Below are positions 37,096 to 49,109 of a stretch of 64,000 bases of DNA, in pieces. Origin of the DNA: Trichopria drosophilae. Taxonomy: Eukaryota; Arthropoda; Insecta; Hymenoptera; Diapriidae. The stretch spans positions 206,954,001-207,018,000 of the forward strand of contig CM059583.1 in NCBI GenBank assembly GCA_030407085.1. Reading direction: 5' to 3'. A model generated the notes under the pieces. That model was not told the DNA's origin, made no database searches, and worked only from the letters and a program-made list of their open reading frames with translations. The translations under genes were made by a program, and so were the position numbers. How positions within the stretch are numbered: the stretch's first letter is position 1; every line of letters begins with the position of its first letter.

Positions 37096-38507
37096 CACAT
37101 TATTATGAAAAGCGCTGTATTTTTATAAAACTTTGATATAGATCTGTGATTTTTTTCAGAGATCTCTTAAATATTTCTCGCAGCTTTTCTGGAGAACTAT
37201 CTGGAGCTCCTAGAGTGCTCTAACGGCGCATAGAAACCTCGCAGAAATCTCTCAAAACCTTCTCTGAAACTTCGCAAAAACCTCTAAGAAATCTCATATT
37301 TTTATTTATTTATTAATCTTATATTTTTATTCATACATTTAATTTTTATTATTTAATTAATTATTATTATTTAAGAATACAACATTAAAATTAAAATATT
37401 TTAATTTCACGATTGTAATTTTATTTTTCGAGTGAGGCAGTCTTTCCGAAATTTTCTTATTGTTCTTTAAAAGTTCTGTAATGTAAAATAAATTTAAATT
37501 TTCATGTGATCATAAAATATAGTTATTCTCGGCAGGTCATCAGCAGGTCATCAGCAGGTACAAATCTAAAGATAACTTGTAAAATTGGGGAAAAAATGGA
37601 AAATTACATTTTACTATTATTTATTTAATGATTTTATTTGATAATTTAGTTAGCCATTTCTTTATGACTTACTTTTATGGAGGTTCGACCGATACTGAGT
37701 ACTGACAGAAAAAGTTGTGCATTTTAAAAATGTACATATCTTAGCAACCGCGTTACTAACGATCCAATGAAAAGAAAAAGAACGTGATTTATTTTTGATA
37801 GTCTCTGCCCAACCCTCACTAAACCAGGTATATTAAAAAGTAGAACGATATTATCGAATAAATCAATTAAATAAATAATAGTAAAATGTGATTTCTTTCC
37901 TTGTCTAATTAATTTCTTTCGGATTTTGTTTGGATTAGATTTTCAGATTGGAAGCTGCTAACGATTTTCTTGACGATATTTGAAAGTTCGTGCTAATCCA
38001 GAAAAATATGGCTAGTGATCAGCGGACATCAGTTTTCAAGTCCAGTGTCGGTGTTTTTTTTTTCTAATGAAATGTTCCATTTTTTCATGATGTCTTTATT
38101 TTTCGCTGTCTCCGTTCTAACTTTTAAAATTTCAACCCAGGTCGCAGAATCGTTGAATAATTTATACGTATCTATAATTTATACATCATTTTTTTATAAA
38201 CATCTGCTTCGAACTTTCCTGCGACATCGTAGAAGCTGTCGGCGAACTACATTAGAGTTGAGTATATTGTTTTGATTTCTCTAAGAGCAATATTACAGCT
38301 TCACCAATGAATTTCACATATCTGAATAACCTCTTTTGCTGCAATGTAATATCTTCTCGATACTTCTGAGAGGATTCGGCGAGGTTCTTGAGGGATTTTT
38401 GCGATGTTTCTAAGCGCCGTTAGAGCACTCTAGGAGCTCATCTGAGAACAATCACAGATCTCTATATTGAAGTTTTACAAAAATTCTGCATTTTTCTTAA
38501 TAATGTG
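37096..38507. mobile_element. Large element with long (about 170-bp) inverted arms
   Basis: CACATTATTATGAAAAGCGC at 37096 is mirrored near 38507. Further inside, GCTCCTAGAGTGCTCTAACG at about 37205 is mirrored as CGTTAGAGCACTCTAGGAGC at about 38417-38436. The arms hold several GAGATCTCT-like words. The weaker similarity may extend to about 37060 and 38540. The interior (37280-38330) is AT-rich and has no recognised transposase. It adjoins the LINE fragment. Confidence 0.75.
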
Positions 38508-38539
38508 TCTGCCTTCTTTGGAAAAACTATGAAAATTTT

Positions 38540-41500
38540 GAAATGTTATACAAGAAATGATCTCTATAATAAAGATATGTAACGAATTGAAAATTATATA
38601 TTCTAAAAATCGTTAAGAGTAGAGAAGATTAAGAATAATTCAGTTGGTATTATAAGTCGATGAAAGGGTATATGAGTGTATGAAATTTATTAACTGGAAT
38701 TGATGAGTAAAATATATTCTTCTGATATATACATCTTCTAAAATAACAATAATAGTCAAAAGAACCGTATCCCTTTCACTAAAATACTCATCGCTTATTA
38801 AACCATACATCACTGACGATACAATTATGCATATAATTAAATAAAGCTGCATAATAAAATTAAATTTTCACTTCCATGAAGGGTGAACGGACGTTGAAGT
38901 CTCCGATGTTCCTGCTGGGGGAAGCCAGTTTGAAGATTAATACGTAAGTGACACAAACGAGCAATCAAATTAAGCGAAAACTTTTACCCCTTTTACTAAA
39001 GCGTCAAGTGGTATCTATTACAATAATACTCATTATTTTTGCAATAATGAATGCAAACTCGAAGAAACTTTAGATGAAAGTAGGACAAAAACTACTTTGC
39101 TAAAATCCGCAACCCTTTGCTCATGGGAGACATCATACTCCCAGTGCGGCTATTTCGATTTAAATCAACCAGTTTCAAATCTTCATAGATACAGCTATGT
39201 CGTATTTGTACGAGTCAGGTTTCAACAAGAATTTGTTATTTACCATTATTAATGTACATAAATGAAAAAAACATTTATAGTTATCAATTATTATTTTTTC
39301 AATTATAAGGAGGTTCTGCGCTAAAAACTGAATGTTAAAAATTACTGGATCAATGTTTCAAAATTCGGACGTTATAAATATAATTCTAATTACTACATAC
39401 GTTTCCCAAAAAAATATAAAAGAAATTAATTAAGAACTGACCGACAATTTTCGGAAGAATAGATTTCTACTTATTTATTAATCTTTGTAAAACAAGCATC
39501 TCTTGCAGTAAGGTTAAATAAGCTTGACTTTCAGTTGATAATCTTATCGCAACCTTAATTAACCTAGTCATAAGGTTGGGTGCTGTAGAAGTGAAGTTAA
39601 ATACCTCAAATCCATGCAAAAGTTATCATAAAAGAATAATATTATAATATAATATCATGACTACTTAATAGCATATAGGGCGTTCCATGATTATATTAAT
39701 TCACCTTCAATGGAAATACTAATCTGCATTTTAACCGATAGAGTAAAATTATGCGTCTTAAAAGGCATGTAGAAATGTCCCAAAGACTTGATTTCTACCT
39801 TGACTTTGGGCCTAATAAATTGCTGCTCGTGATGTTGCATTTTAGTCTAGCAGCGGATTTGATCATAAATAATTATTGTCAGTATAAATGAATGTTGATG
39901 TCTATAAATATCGTTCACCCAAATTATGATTTAGAAGACTTGCAGCGGAATGAGAGTCCTAATCAGAATCACGCCAAGAGCCCAAAGGAATTCCAGATCA
40001 TAAATTCTATTTTTATCGTTACTCTCTTGGAAGCAGAAAACTATTTATGTTAATACTTATTGATAGTAGAATAGAGAGGGGTGTGATGAAAATTGAGGGA
40101 ATGAAAACGTTTTATAAAATGTTAATCAGCAAAAACATTTATAACAAAAATGAAAAGAAACTTTTTAAATGCATGTCCTTTTCGTGTGGACCATAATCTG
40201 CCATTAACATCATAATCATCTTCGGCGATTATTAATCTATAGACTGCCTGCATTCGAGATGTCAAAACTTCATTAAAATCTATAAACTTGTAACTTGCGT
40301 CGTGTATAAAGTTTATTTAAAAAAAGTAACTAAAGTTAATTATAGCTTGGGTCAAACTTTCCACAGTTTAAAAAATATATCATTTATTTTCAATCAAATG
40401 GAGGAATCCAGGGTGTAAAAATGAAAGTCTTAGTCTATTTTATGAAATATATGAAATTAAGTCCGCAATTGTAAATTAAAAATTCGCCTTTTTTAATTTT
40501 GAAAATTTGACATAGGATTTGACAATATTTTGAAAATTTTGTCACGCCATATATAGGTCATTTTTTATTTTACAATATTGATGTTAGATTCGAATTATGT
40601 GCCAAAATATTCCTAAAATACAGTGAGCGAAGAAAATAATTTTTGATGAATCAAATAATTTTACATTTCGGATCATCAGGTTGCAATCGACGCTTTGAAT
40701 TTTCAAAATGAGTCCATATTCGTAATCAGCAATTGCAAAAAATTCAAGTAACAAATTTCAGCGTTTTCCACGAAACGAAAAAAAAAGTGCTTCAAAAGCA
40801 TATAACGTATAGCAGCCATATTGAATTTTGAATCTGTTACCTCAGGTTCGTATGCAGCAACCTAAAAAAACTATACGCTACAAAATTTCATGCAAATTCA
40901 TTGAAAATTATGTTAGTTACTTAAAGTGCACACGCTGAGACAAAAATTTACTAAAATTAAGTAAATTTAATTAATTGAGATTCATTTTTACTCAAATCCA
41001 GTGCAGATTTACTGAAATTAAATAAATAAATTACTTGTGTCAGGTTATATTTACTTTGATCAATGTCATTTTTTTAGTACATATGATACATTACCAGTAG
41101 CGGCACTTTTTTTGTTCGCATATGATCGATTACTAGTGAAATGGTTAAGGATGTTCGAAATCATATCCTGAATAAAAATGTTGTATTATTCTATAAAGAT
41201 TAAGAAAATTGAAGAGAAATAGACAAAATTTATGTATTTAATAAAATTGTTCACTATTTTACCATTATATACAAATTTTCTTCATAAAAAATAATCAAAA
41301 ATGGTTGGCAGTGAAGCCTTAAGTTCTAAACACAATGATCCTCTGCTAGTTCTTTTGATGAAATTCCTCAAATTCAGTTTGTAAAAGGATTAACCAAAAT
41401 ATTTTTAATACTGGTGCTGATTCCAGCGATTCATTACGCATAAGACAAGGACACTTTTTGAACGTAAACTTTAGCGGTGTATTAGATTATCTTATTGCGA

Positions 41501-42460
41501 AAGAAGAAATCTGCAGACGTTTCTTACGTGCAAAAGTCTGCTTATTCATATTCTGCCAATAGAATTCATTAAAAAACTCATTCCTAAAAAGAGAGAGCTG
41601 ATTCTTTCTTAAATCTGTAATTTACACCCGATAATAGCCACGCAATACACATGGAGACGCCAAAATCGCGTTAACACGTTTCAAAAAGGTGACTTATAAA
41701 TGGCACTGGAAGAGCTGATTTTGCATATTATGCCTTTGTTAGCCACCGATAGAAGTTCATAAGTCGGAATTGCTCCATAACTTCAAGTTGTATTTGGGGT
41801 CGATGATTTCAAATAAGCGACCACATTTACGATATTCAAAATGGCCGATCCAGTATGGCGGACGACGATTCGAAAATATTAATGGATTTTCTTCAAAACG
41901 GTCCCTGAAGCTTTTTTTCCATTCGCTGATTACAAACATAAAAACGGAAATGATAATTAATAATTTAAAATGATGTGTGAATTTGATACTCTGTGATTAT
42001 TGTTGTTTTTATTGGTCAAAATAAACAGTTGGTATTGGCCGCTGCAATAAACTATATTACTACTATTACCATAAAAGAAATGTAGTAAAAAAACTTTGTA
42101 AATCACCTTATAATAATGATGAATGAAAAATATTTATTAAGTCTTGGTGGCAGCAATGACTGCATTCCCTTAAGACTATTGCTTGGAATTTCCTTGGGTT
42201 GAGAGCAGAGAACCGTAACGTTATCACGCTTATACATGGTCAGCATAGGATAACGAATCGAAATATTTCGTTTCCTTTTCGGTATCCCATGTATTTTTGG
42301 TACACTTTTAATTTCGTTACTTTCGTTACGGGCCCCTGGTTGAGATTAAGCTTCATTTGTTCAGCATATTGCGAGATTGCTAAAATATCTTTGTTGATAT
42401 CTTCAATTGTAGTTGCGATATTCCACGGGTCTCATTGTGCCATATTTTGAAGGTCGCCTG
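38540..42460. other. AT-rich non-coding stretch with dispersed repeat fragments
   Basis: No gene is recognised. Fragments of the AATTCAAAATGGCCGATC repeat appear at about 40690-40740 and 41810-41945. A segment at 40929-41060 begins CACGCTGAGACAAAAATTTA and repeats TTACTNAAATTAA-type words, resembling a CACTGAGA-family end. Confidence 0.45.
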
Positions 42461-42961
42461 CCCCCCCCCCCCCCCACCCCCCCCCCCCCCCACCCCCCCC
42501 CCCCCCCACCCCCCCCCCCCCCCACCCCCCCCCCCCCCCACCCCCCCCCCCCCCCACCCCCCCCCCCCCCCACCCCCCCCCCCCCCCACCCCCCCCCCCC
42601 CCCACCCCCCCCCCCCCCCACCCCCCCCCCCCCCCACCCCCCCCCCCCCCCACCCCCCCCCCCCCCCACCCCCCCCCCCCCCCACCCCCCCCCCCCCCCA
42701 CCCCCCCCCCCCCCCACCCCCCCCCCCCCCCACCCCCCCCCCCCCCCACCCCCCCCCCCCCCCACCCCCCCCCCCCCCCACCCCCCCCCCCCCCCACCCC
42801 CCCCCCCCCCCACCCCCCCCCCCCCCCACCCCCCCCCCCCCCCACCCCCCCCCCCCCCCACCCCCCCCCCCCCCCACCCCCCCCCCCCCCCACCCCCCCC
42901 CCCCCCCACCCCCCCCCCCCCCCACCCCCCCCCCCCCCCACCCCCCCCCCCCCCCACCCCC
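42461..42961. repeat. Perfect (C15A)31 minisatellite
   Basis: Single A residues occur every 16 bases from 42476 to 42956 (31 of them), with 15 C between each. There is no substitution or length change over 501 bp. Because no frame of this unit contains a stop codon, all frames stay open across the array and give proline-rich (PPPPTPPPPHPP) or glycine/tryptophan/valine-rich translations of 180-208 codons. These are composition artefacts and not genes. The complementary strand, runs of 15 G, is strongly G-quadruplex prone. The sharp edges and lack of decay suggest recent expansion or an assembly or sequencing artefact. Confidence 0.97.
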
Positions 42962-44120
42962 ATGGAGGGAATTTTTTCAATTTATTTTAAAAAGAAAAAA
43001 ATTTCTTTTTTTTCAAAATAGTGAATTCAGATATATCTCGAAAAGCTCTAGAGAGCCGTAAGTCGCAGAAGTAATCGAGTAGTTAGCGTTTTTACCCTTA
43101 GTAGTAAGTATATTTTTTTCTCTTTTTTTTTTTAAATTACTATAACGCTGCATCAAAATGTTTCATAAAAGAAATGCGTCAAGAAATCATTTATTCAATA
43201 AGTCTTGTTTCAGAATATTTATATTCTAGCAGAAATTATGACTATAATTTCGTTGACCTCTTTTGTTGTAATTACTAAGTTTTGCTAAGATTTTGTGTTG
43301 AATCGTAGTGGAAACTGTGAATACAAAATGTTACTTTTTCTTAATGTTCATTATTCTTAGGTCTTACATTTATCATCGTTTATGATTAATAAGAAGAAAA
43401 ATAAAATCGAGTTTATAAATAATTCACATTTTATATTAGGAGGGTATACTGAACAAATATTTTCTCATCTCAATATCAACGGAACCTTTTAACATTATTT
43501 ATTTGTGAAAATCACCAAAACTGATGTAATATAATTATTCAATGTTTAGTCTTATCTGATCTTGGAAATATATTGAAGTATAAAATTGTCGGAAAATCAA
43601 TCGTTCCGCCCACTAAACTTAAAAAATTTATTTCCTAGCCAATAAATTTCCTTTGAACTTCATGAAAGTTGTACATTTGACATTACTATTGAAGATAGCC
43701 TTCTCATATTTTCTGGAATCGCTCCGTTACATGAATGGAGATTAATTTAGTACGTTCGCAAGGTAACGCGGGAATCGCGCTTGGCTGAATCGACTACACC
43801 TTTCCAAAAAAGAATTTCATGCAGGTTTAAACATGCAATGATGCAATATATACGTCGGAGTGGTTTCAAAGAACATTTTCTTCTGATCCGGATATAGATC
43901 ATCGTAAAAGTAATATTACCGTGCCCTTCACGCATTTACAGGAAACGACAAAGCTGAAGCTTTCTTCCTGTAGGATGCCTTAGGATGAGTTTAAAAATAC
44001 CATTTCCATGATATCATAGACGATTGCAATATACGGCGTTCAAATTTTATAATATTACAATCATTAGAGCGAGGCATAATTTTATTGCAATTATTGTATT
44101 AATCATGTGACCATGATTGT
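42962..44120. other. AT-rich non-coding stretch
   Basis: No gene or repeat boundary was recognised. It contains poly-T tracts near 43110-43133. Confidence 0.4.
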
Positions 44121-44124
44121 GTAT

Positions 44125-45375
44125 GTAATTGTGAATCAATTTCAAATCATGGACGTAGACCGATGGCATGTTAAGAACTAACTGCATGATGAAATCTATT
44201 ATTCCACTTGAAAAATAGAGGAACACGTGTTTTTTTAATTTTTCGTAAAAAAAGATTTTTGCATTTTTTATTGAGAGTCTTGGAATTTCTTCAATATTCA
44301 GGTTATTCGGTCGTGTCTGGACTTATTTTGTTATACTTTATTTTGTAATATATTTTTTAAAAATATGTTCAAAAAATGAAAAATTTTGATTCCCGATAAA
44401 AAATTCAATTAAAAAAAATTGTTTTCTCCATTTATAAATAATCATACGTGCAACGTCCCATAAAAATTTAATTTAGTATTTTTCTGTTTCTGAGGAGAAA
44501 AACCATTTTCAATTTTTTATAAAATCTTCAGGGGTTTTTATGATTTCTAAATGTTTCTTGTATGTTTTTTTTTTACAATTTTTAATACCATTTGATGGAT
44601 ATATCGTGTCATATTAGTGCCACTACTACCAACCGTTTTAAAAAAAGAACCAAAAATTAATTCTTAAGATTTTTGCATTTTTAATAACATCAATCATTTG
44701 TAATAAAAACATTTTTTGTTTTGTTAGATCAATATTTTTACCAGATATTTTTCGTTACACTATGTTCAGCTTCTGTTAATAATTTCCCTTAAATGATATT
44801 AATAAAGAACGACAATATAAAGATTTATATTTTCGGTAAAAAAATGTCTAGGACCAAAAAAATAAATAATAATAATTTCGCGATATATCCAAGAAATAGT
44901 ATTAGAAATTATAAAAAAATGTAATAGTTTTTTCCCCTCAGAAACAGAAAAATATCAGATAAAATTGTCATAGTAATTTAATCTATAAATCCCAAAAATA
45001 TAGAGAAAAAAGGTGAGGTTTTTAAATTGCATTATTGTTATTGGTTATCTATTCTATTACCTTTTTCATTTTTCAAGAAATATTTTTGAAAAGTATGAAA
45101 AATGCAACAAAATAAATGCAGACGCGAGTACAAATCCTGAAAAACGAAGTCGTTTCGAGTGTCTGAATAAAAAATTTGTAAAAATCGTGTTTCGTTAATA
45201 AAATCTTCAGTAATTCTTAAAAAATAAAAAAAAATTACTACTAAAATTTCAGAAAAAACGTGTTTCTTTATTTTTCAAGTAGAATAATATTCTTCATCAT
45301 GAAGTTAATTATGAACATACTGGCTGCATGATTTGAAACTTATTCGGTCTATAATATTTATACATACTAAATAGA
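44125..45375. mobile_element. Large foldback element, about 1.25 kb
   Basis: Inverted similarity holds at several depths. CAATTTCAAATCATG near 44137 is mirrored near 45330. GCATGATGAA near 44186 is mirrored near 45297. CACTTGAAAAATAGAGGAAC near 44207 is mirrored near 45283. TTCTGAGGAGAAAAACC near 44490 is mirrored near 44940. The arms therefore cover almost the whole element and converge near 44740, with substantial divergence. The single 61-codon frame inside is not recognisable. Confidence 0.7.
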
Positions 45376-47290
45376 ATGTAACGAACAGAATAATCAATCA
45401 AAGTACGTAAATTACTTCTTACTTTTGACAAAATCACTACCTCATTTTGAAATACATGATTAGATTTGTTTTATTGAAAAGTCGGCATTTCTGCCAAATA
45501 AATATTAATTGATTTTCTATTTTGTATTCTTTCTATTCTACTTCAAATTAGATCAGCAAAAAATGGGTGTTATTTAAATAAAAGACCTTCAATTAACTGC
45601 CCTACGATTTCAAGAATGAAAATAAATCGTAATGACGATGAATCGTAATTAATTTAAATGAGATCGCCAATTTATTTAATATAATATAAATAGTTTGGAT
45701 GTCCCAAACTATAAAACTAAAAACTAACAAACTATAAACTAAATTTTATAGTTTTATAAAATTTATCTAGTGTAAAATGAATTCTACACGTTGTTTCTTA
45801 AGATGATTTTTTATTTCGGTTTAGTTACAATCAGTTAGAAGTAATTTTCTTATTCGTACCACCTTCATTCACATATAATTATTTTTCAATTTAAAAAATT
45901 TTAAACATTTATAGCACATTGAAATATTATTTTCAAGTAAATCGAATCCATTCATTTATTATTTAAATATTGAAAAACCATATAATTTTCAAAGTCAGGT
46001 GAAAAGATATTTATCTTTCCGCCTGTGTAGCGATGTCTTTTTTGTATTTATCGTATTTATCGTTTTAAGAAATAAATATACTATGAATATTGTGGGACTA
46101 TTATAATTGGATGTTTTAAGTGCAATATAAAATTTCGTTTAAACCTTTGCATTTCTTATTTGTTCCTGTTGCTTAAAAAATAACTTTTTATATTCTTATC
46201 ATAAAAATTGTTGTTTTCAGGTTTAAGCACTTGTTTCACAAGTACGAAACGGTGTAAATATTAAAAAACAATCGTTATTAATTTAATTAATAAATTATAA
46301 AATTGGAAAATCGACAATTAGTAATTACATACAAACTTATACAGAAAAATTGTATCATTGAAATGTTTTTCAAGTCGTTGACAACGAATTTGAATTCAAC
46401 ATTTTTGTATATTTTTTATTGCTTATGAATTTGTGGACCTCGAAATTGAACATGGAAATTTGTGGAATTGAAAAAAAAACTAATTACAGAAAAAATTAAA
46501 ATTTACTTTTATTATATTATTAATTTTTGTAGGCATCATCAAAAGCAAATTCAGATTTGTAATCAGTGACTTTTAAAATAAAAATATTAATTTTCAATGA
46601 GAACCTTTCCAATAACTATTCAATCATTTAAAACCTGGATTGATCAACTATAATTTTATGATTTACGCAGTTTGGTTAGAGTGAAAATGAAGATATATTT
46701 GTGACCTAATTTCTTCATCATTATCAATTTCACTGTTGTTAGCAACGAGAAGAAATATGTTTTTTTTATAAATATTATTATTTATATTAAATATGAATAC
46801 TTATTGTAATTTTTATATATTTAAAATGTAAATTATTTTTCCTTTTCGCAGTTTCCAGATTGTCGACAGTACCTGGAATTGCTTTTTATTTATTTTTAGG
46901 AAAAACCAATAAAATACTGTCAGTATATATGGTGGAAAAGAGAATTCTAAAAAGAAGCGGTTGAAATAAAATTTGTTGAACAAACTCCAAAATTAAAGCT
47001 GTACTGTATGTGAGCTGCGTTTGATCAAAACCTACGCAGCAATTCAGATTTCAGAATTCAGCCGGAAATTCTATTATATTTTACGTGCACAAAAACTGCG
47101 GATTAATATGAATCGGAGGGGATTTCAAGTTTGTAATATACAAACAAATATCTACATTTTCAATAAATTCGAATGCTAAAAGTATTTATCTCCTAGACTT
47201 ATAACGAAATGTCTTTTCTGGTGCGTTTATGAAAAATGTACTGCTTTCCATTCACGTCCTAGTATCATATATGACCATAACTAAATTAAA
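45376..47290. other. Very AT-rich non-coding stretch
   Basis: No gene, RNA gene or repeat boundary was recognised. Composition is among the most AT-rich of the window. Confidence 0.45.
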
Positions 47291-47301
47291 GGATGTTTTA
47301 A

Positions 47302-47660
47302 GGGGATTCTAAAGTTGTCCACCCGAAAGGTAGGAAATTTCACTAAAAAAAAATAAATTAAAGATGACTGAATGACATTTTTAAATTTAGGGCTCTGCAA
47401 GTGCACTTCTAAACATTATAAACAGTTTCTTAGAAAATACCAAAGATATTAGTTAAGAACTGAATGAGAATTTTCGGAAATAAGTGATTAAAATTCTCAG
47501 TCAATTCACAATAAATCTGTTTGGTATTTTCTAAGAAACAGTCTATAGTAATTAAAAATACCCCTACAGAGCCAGAATTTTGAAAAATTTATTCATTAAT
47601 TTTTTTTATACGGTTTTTAGTGAAAATCCAACCTTATCGGTGAAGCACTTTAGAACCCCC
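47302..47660. mobile_element. MITE flanked by TTAA
   Basis: The element starts GGGGATTCTAAAGTTGTCCA and ends with the complement, AAGCACTTTAGAACCCCC. TTAA is present on both sides (47298-47301 and 47661-47664). Arms extend through GGTAGGAAATTTCACTAAAA and its mirror. Inner inverted pairs (ATAAACAGTTTCTTAGAAAA and complement) add a second hairpin. The TTAA duplication is piggyBac-like, but the ends begin GGGG and not CCC, so the superfamily is uncertain. Confidence 0.75.
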
Positions 47661-48159
47661 TTAAAGATTGTTTAATTTAACCATCACTCAATCTGCTAAT
47701 ATCATTCAAATTATTTCGACACTATTTTGTAATTTATTATTACGTGGTTATGACGAGTTTATGACTTGAATCACCTATAAGCAAGTGGTAAGCATGTTCA
47801 TAATCTGTCATAACTTTCTTCTTGACTTTAGTATAAATAAGATTATTATACTGTCCATTGATTAACTTTTAAAGGTATTATGTGGAAATTAAAGAGAATC
47901 CCAATAAATTCCGCATAGCACGAGTTAGGTACTCGTTTCATGAAAGAATCGTTTAAAGAAGATTAGTAAAGTATTTCTACACATATTTATGGACGTTGTC
48001 AAAAAAAAGCTACACCAAACAATGATGTCGCTTTTACAAGGTGTTGAATATACATTTTAAACATTACATGAAAAGGATAATCCGCAGTTCATTTTGTATA
48101 ACCGTAAAGAATTGTGGACTTTAAATCTACATTGGTAACCTACATTAAACATGAGATTT

Positions 48160-48560
48160 CGAACTTGGCGCCAGGGGGGTATTCGGTGTTCCATAAAAAG
48201 GCACGTACTTACAATTAGCTTTTGTGCTACTGGGAACCCTTGTGCGGGTTTTGACAGGTTAGGTAGACGGGGTTCAATCCAGCAGTTGACCCCTTAGCAG
48301 ATGAAACATATATATTAAGAATGCGAACGCGCAGGTACAGGAATCGCCATTTGTAGCAATTTGATGACTCGTTTTTGGCGCTAGGAATCCTGTTCACTAA
48401 CCTACTGACGAGTCTGCAGGTAAAATCTTGTCTACCCGTTCAGTGACGCATGCAGAAAACTCCCTGGCAACAGGTGAAAGACTAAAGTAAAGCCAAATAT
48501 CGCCCAAGGGACCCCTTTGAGTTTCAAATCGGATGCCATAGATATAAGCATTTCAGATTT
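48160..48560. other. GC-richer, unassigned segment
   Basis: Mixed-composition sequence with CGCCAGGGGGGTATTCGG and GACAGGTTAGGTAGACGGGG. No frame or motif identifies it. It could be old transposon or regulatory DNA. Confidence 0.25.
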
Positions 48561-48888
48561 CTTTAATGGTGCCGCGAAACTATTGTAACCTTTTATTTAA
48601 AATATTATTTCTAATTGACTACATAGATGTCAATCTCGTAGTGAGGTGTAATGTTACAGTAATATTCCTATCATGTCACGGAAATAATATGGGAACGTAT
48701 TCAGAGAGAAATCAAGAAAGATTATTATCAAATTATCTAAAGCGTACTATAGGAAATAAAGAGCAAATCGGGTATTGTCCACCGGGGTGTTTTTCTATTA
48801 TATGATATCCAACCAAAAAGCAGTGGGCACAAGGTGCAGAAATGACCATTTTTTTTAGATATCTTAAGCAAAAGTCGTAATAGTATTT

Positions 48889-49103
48889 TATGGAACAAGG
48901 GCGCAATTACCGATCTTCCACGAGTGCGAAGTTTGTCGCACTAGCGAAGCGAGGGTGACAATCACACTCATTGGAGATCGACATTTCGCCTGTGTACCAT
49001 AAGATTTTTTTTTAATACGGCGGAGGTGGGGCTCGATAATTTGCGCCCGAAGATTTCACTGCAGGGCGCAAAATTGAGATCTACTCCCGGAGTGTTAAAA
49101 ATG
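48889..49103 (-). repeat. Copy 3 of the CTCCGGGAGTAGA repeat, inverted
   Basis: CACTGCAGGGCGCAAAATTG and CTACTCCCGGAGTGTTAA (49055-49103) are the reverse complement of the plus-strand copies. The segment 48889-48960 (TTTATGGAACAAGGGCGCAA, then GAAGTTTGTCGCACTAGCGA) matches the distal half of copy 2. Within this copy, 48889-49009 is itself a hairpin (ATGGAACA and GATCTTCCACGAGTGCG against GATCTCCAATGAGTGTG). Together these define a MITE-like repeat of about 215 bp. Confidence 0.75.
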
Positions 49104-49109
49104 TCTATT

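Noticed and set aside
42380..43061. Long open frames (180-208 codons) of polyproline or polyglycine on both strands
   Set aside because: They are produced by the stop-free (C15A) array in every frame and have no unique coding sequence beyond short flanks.
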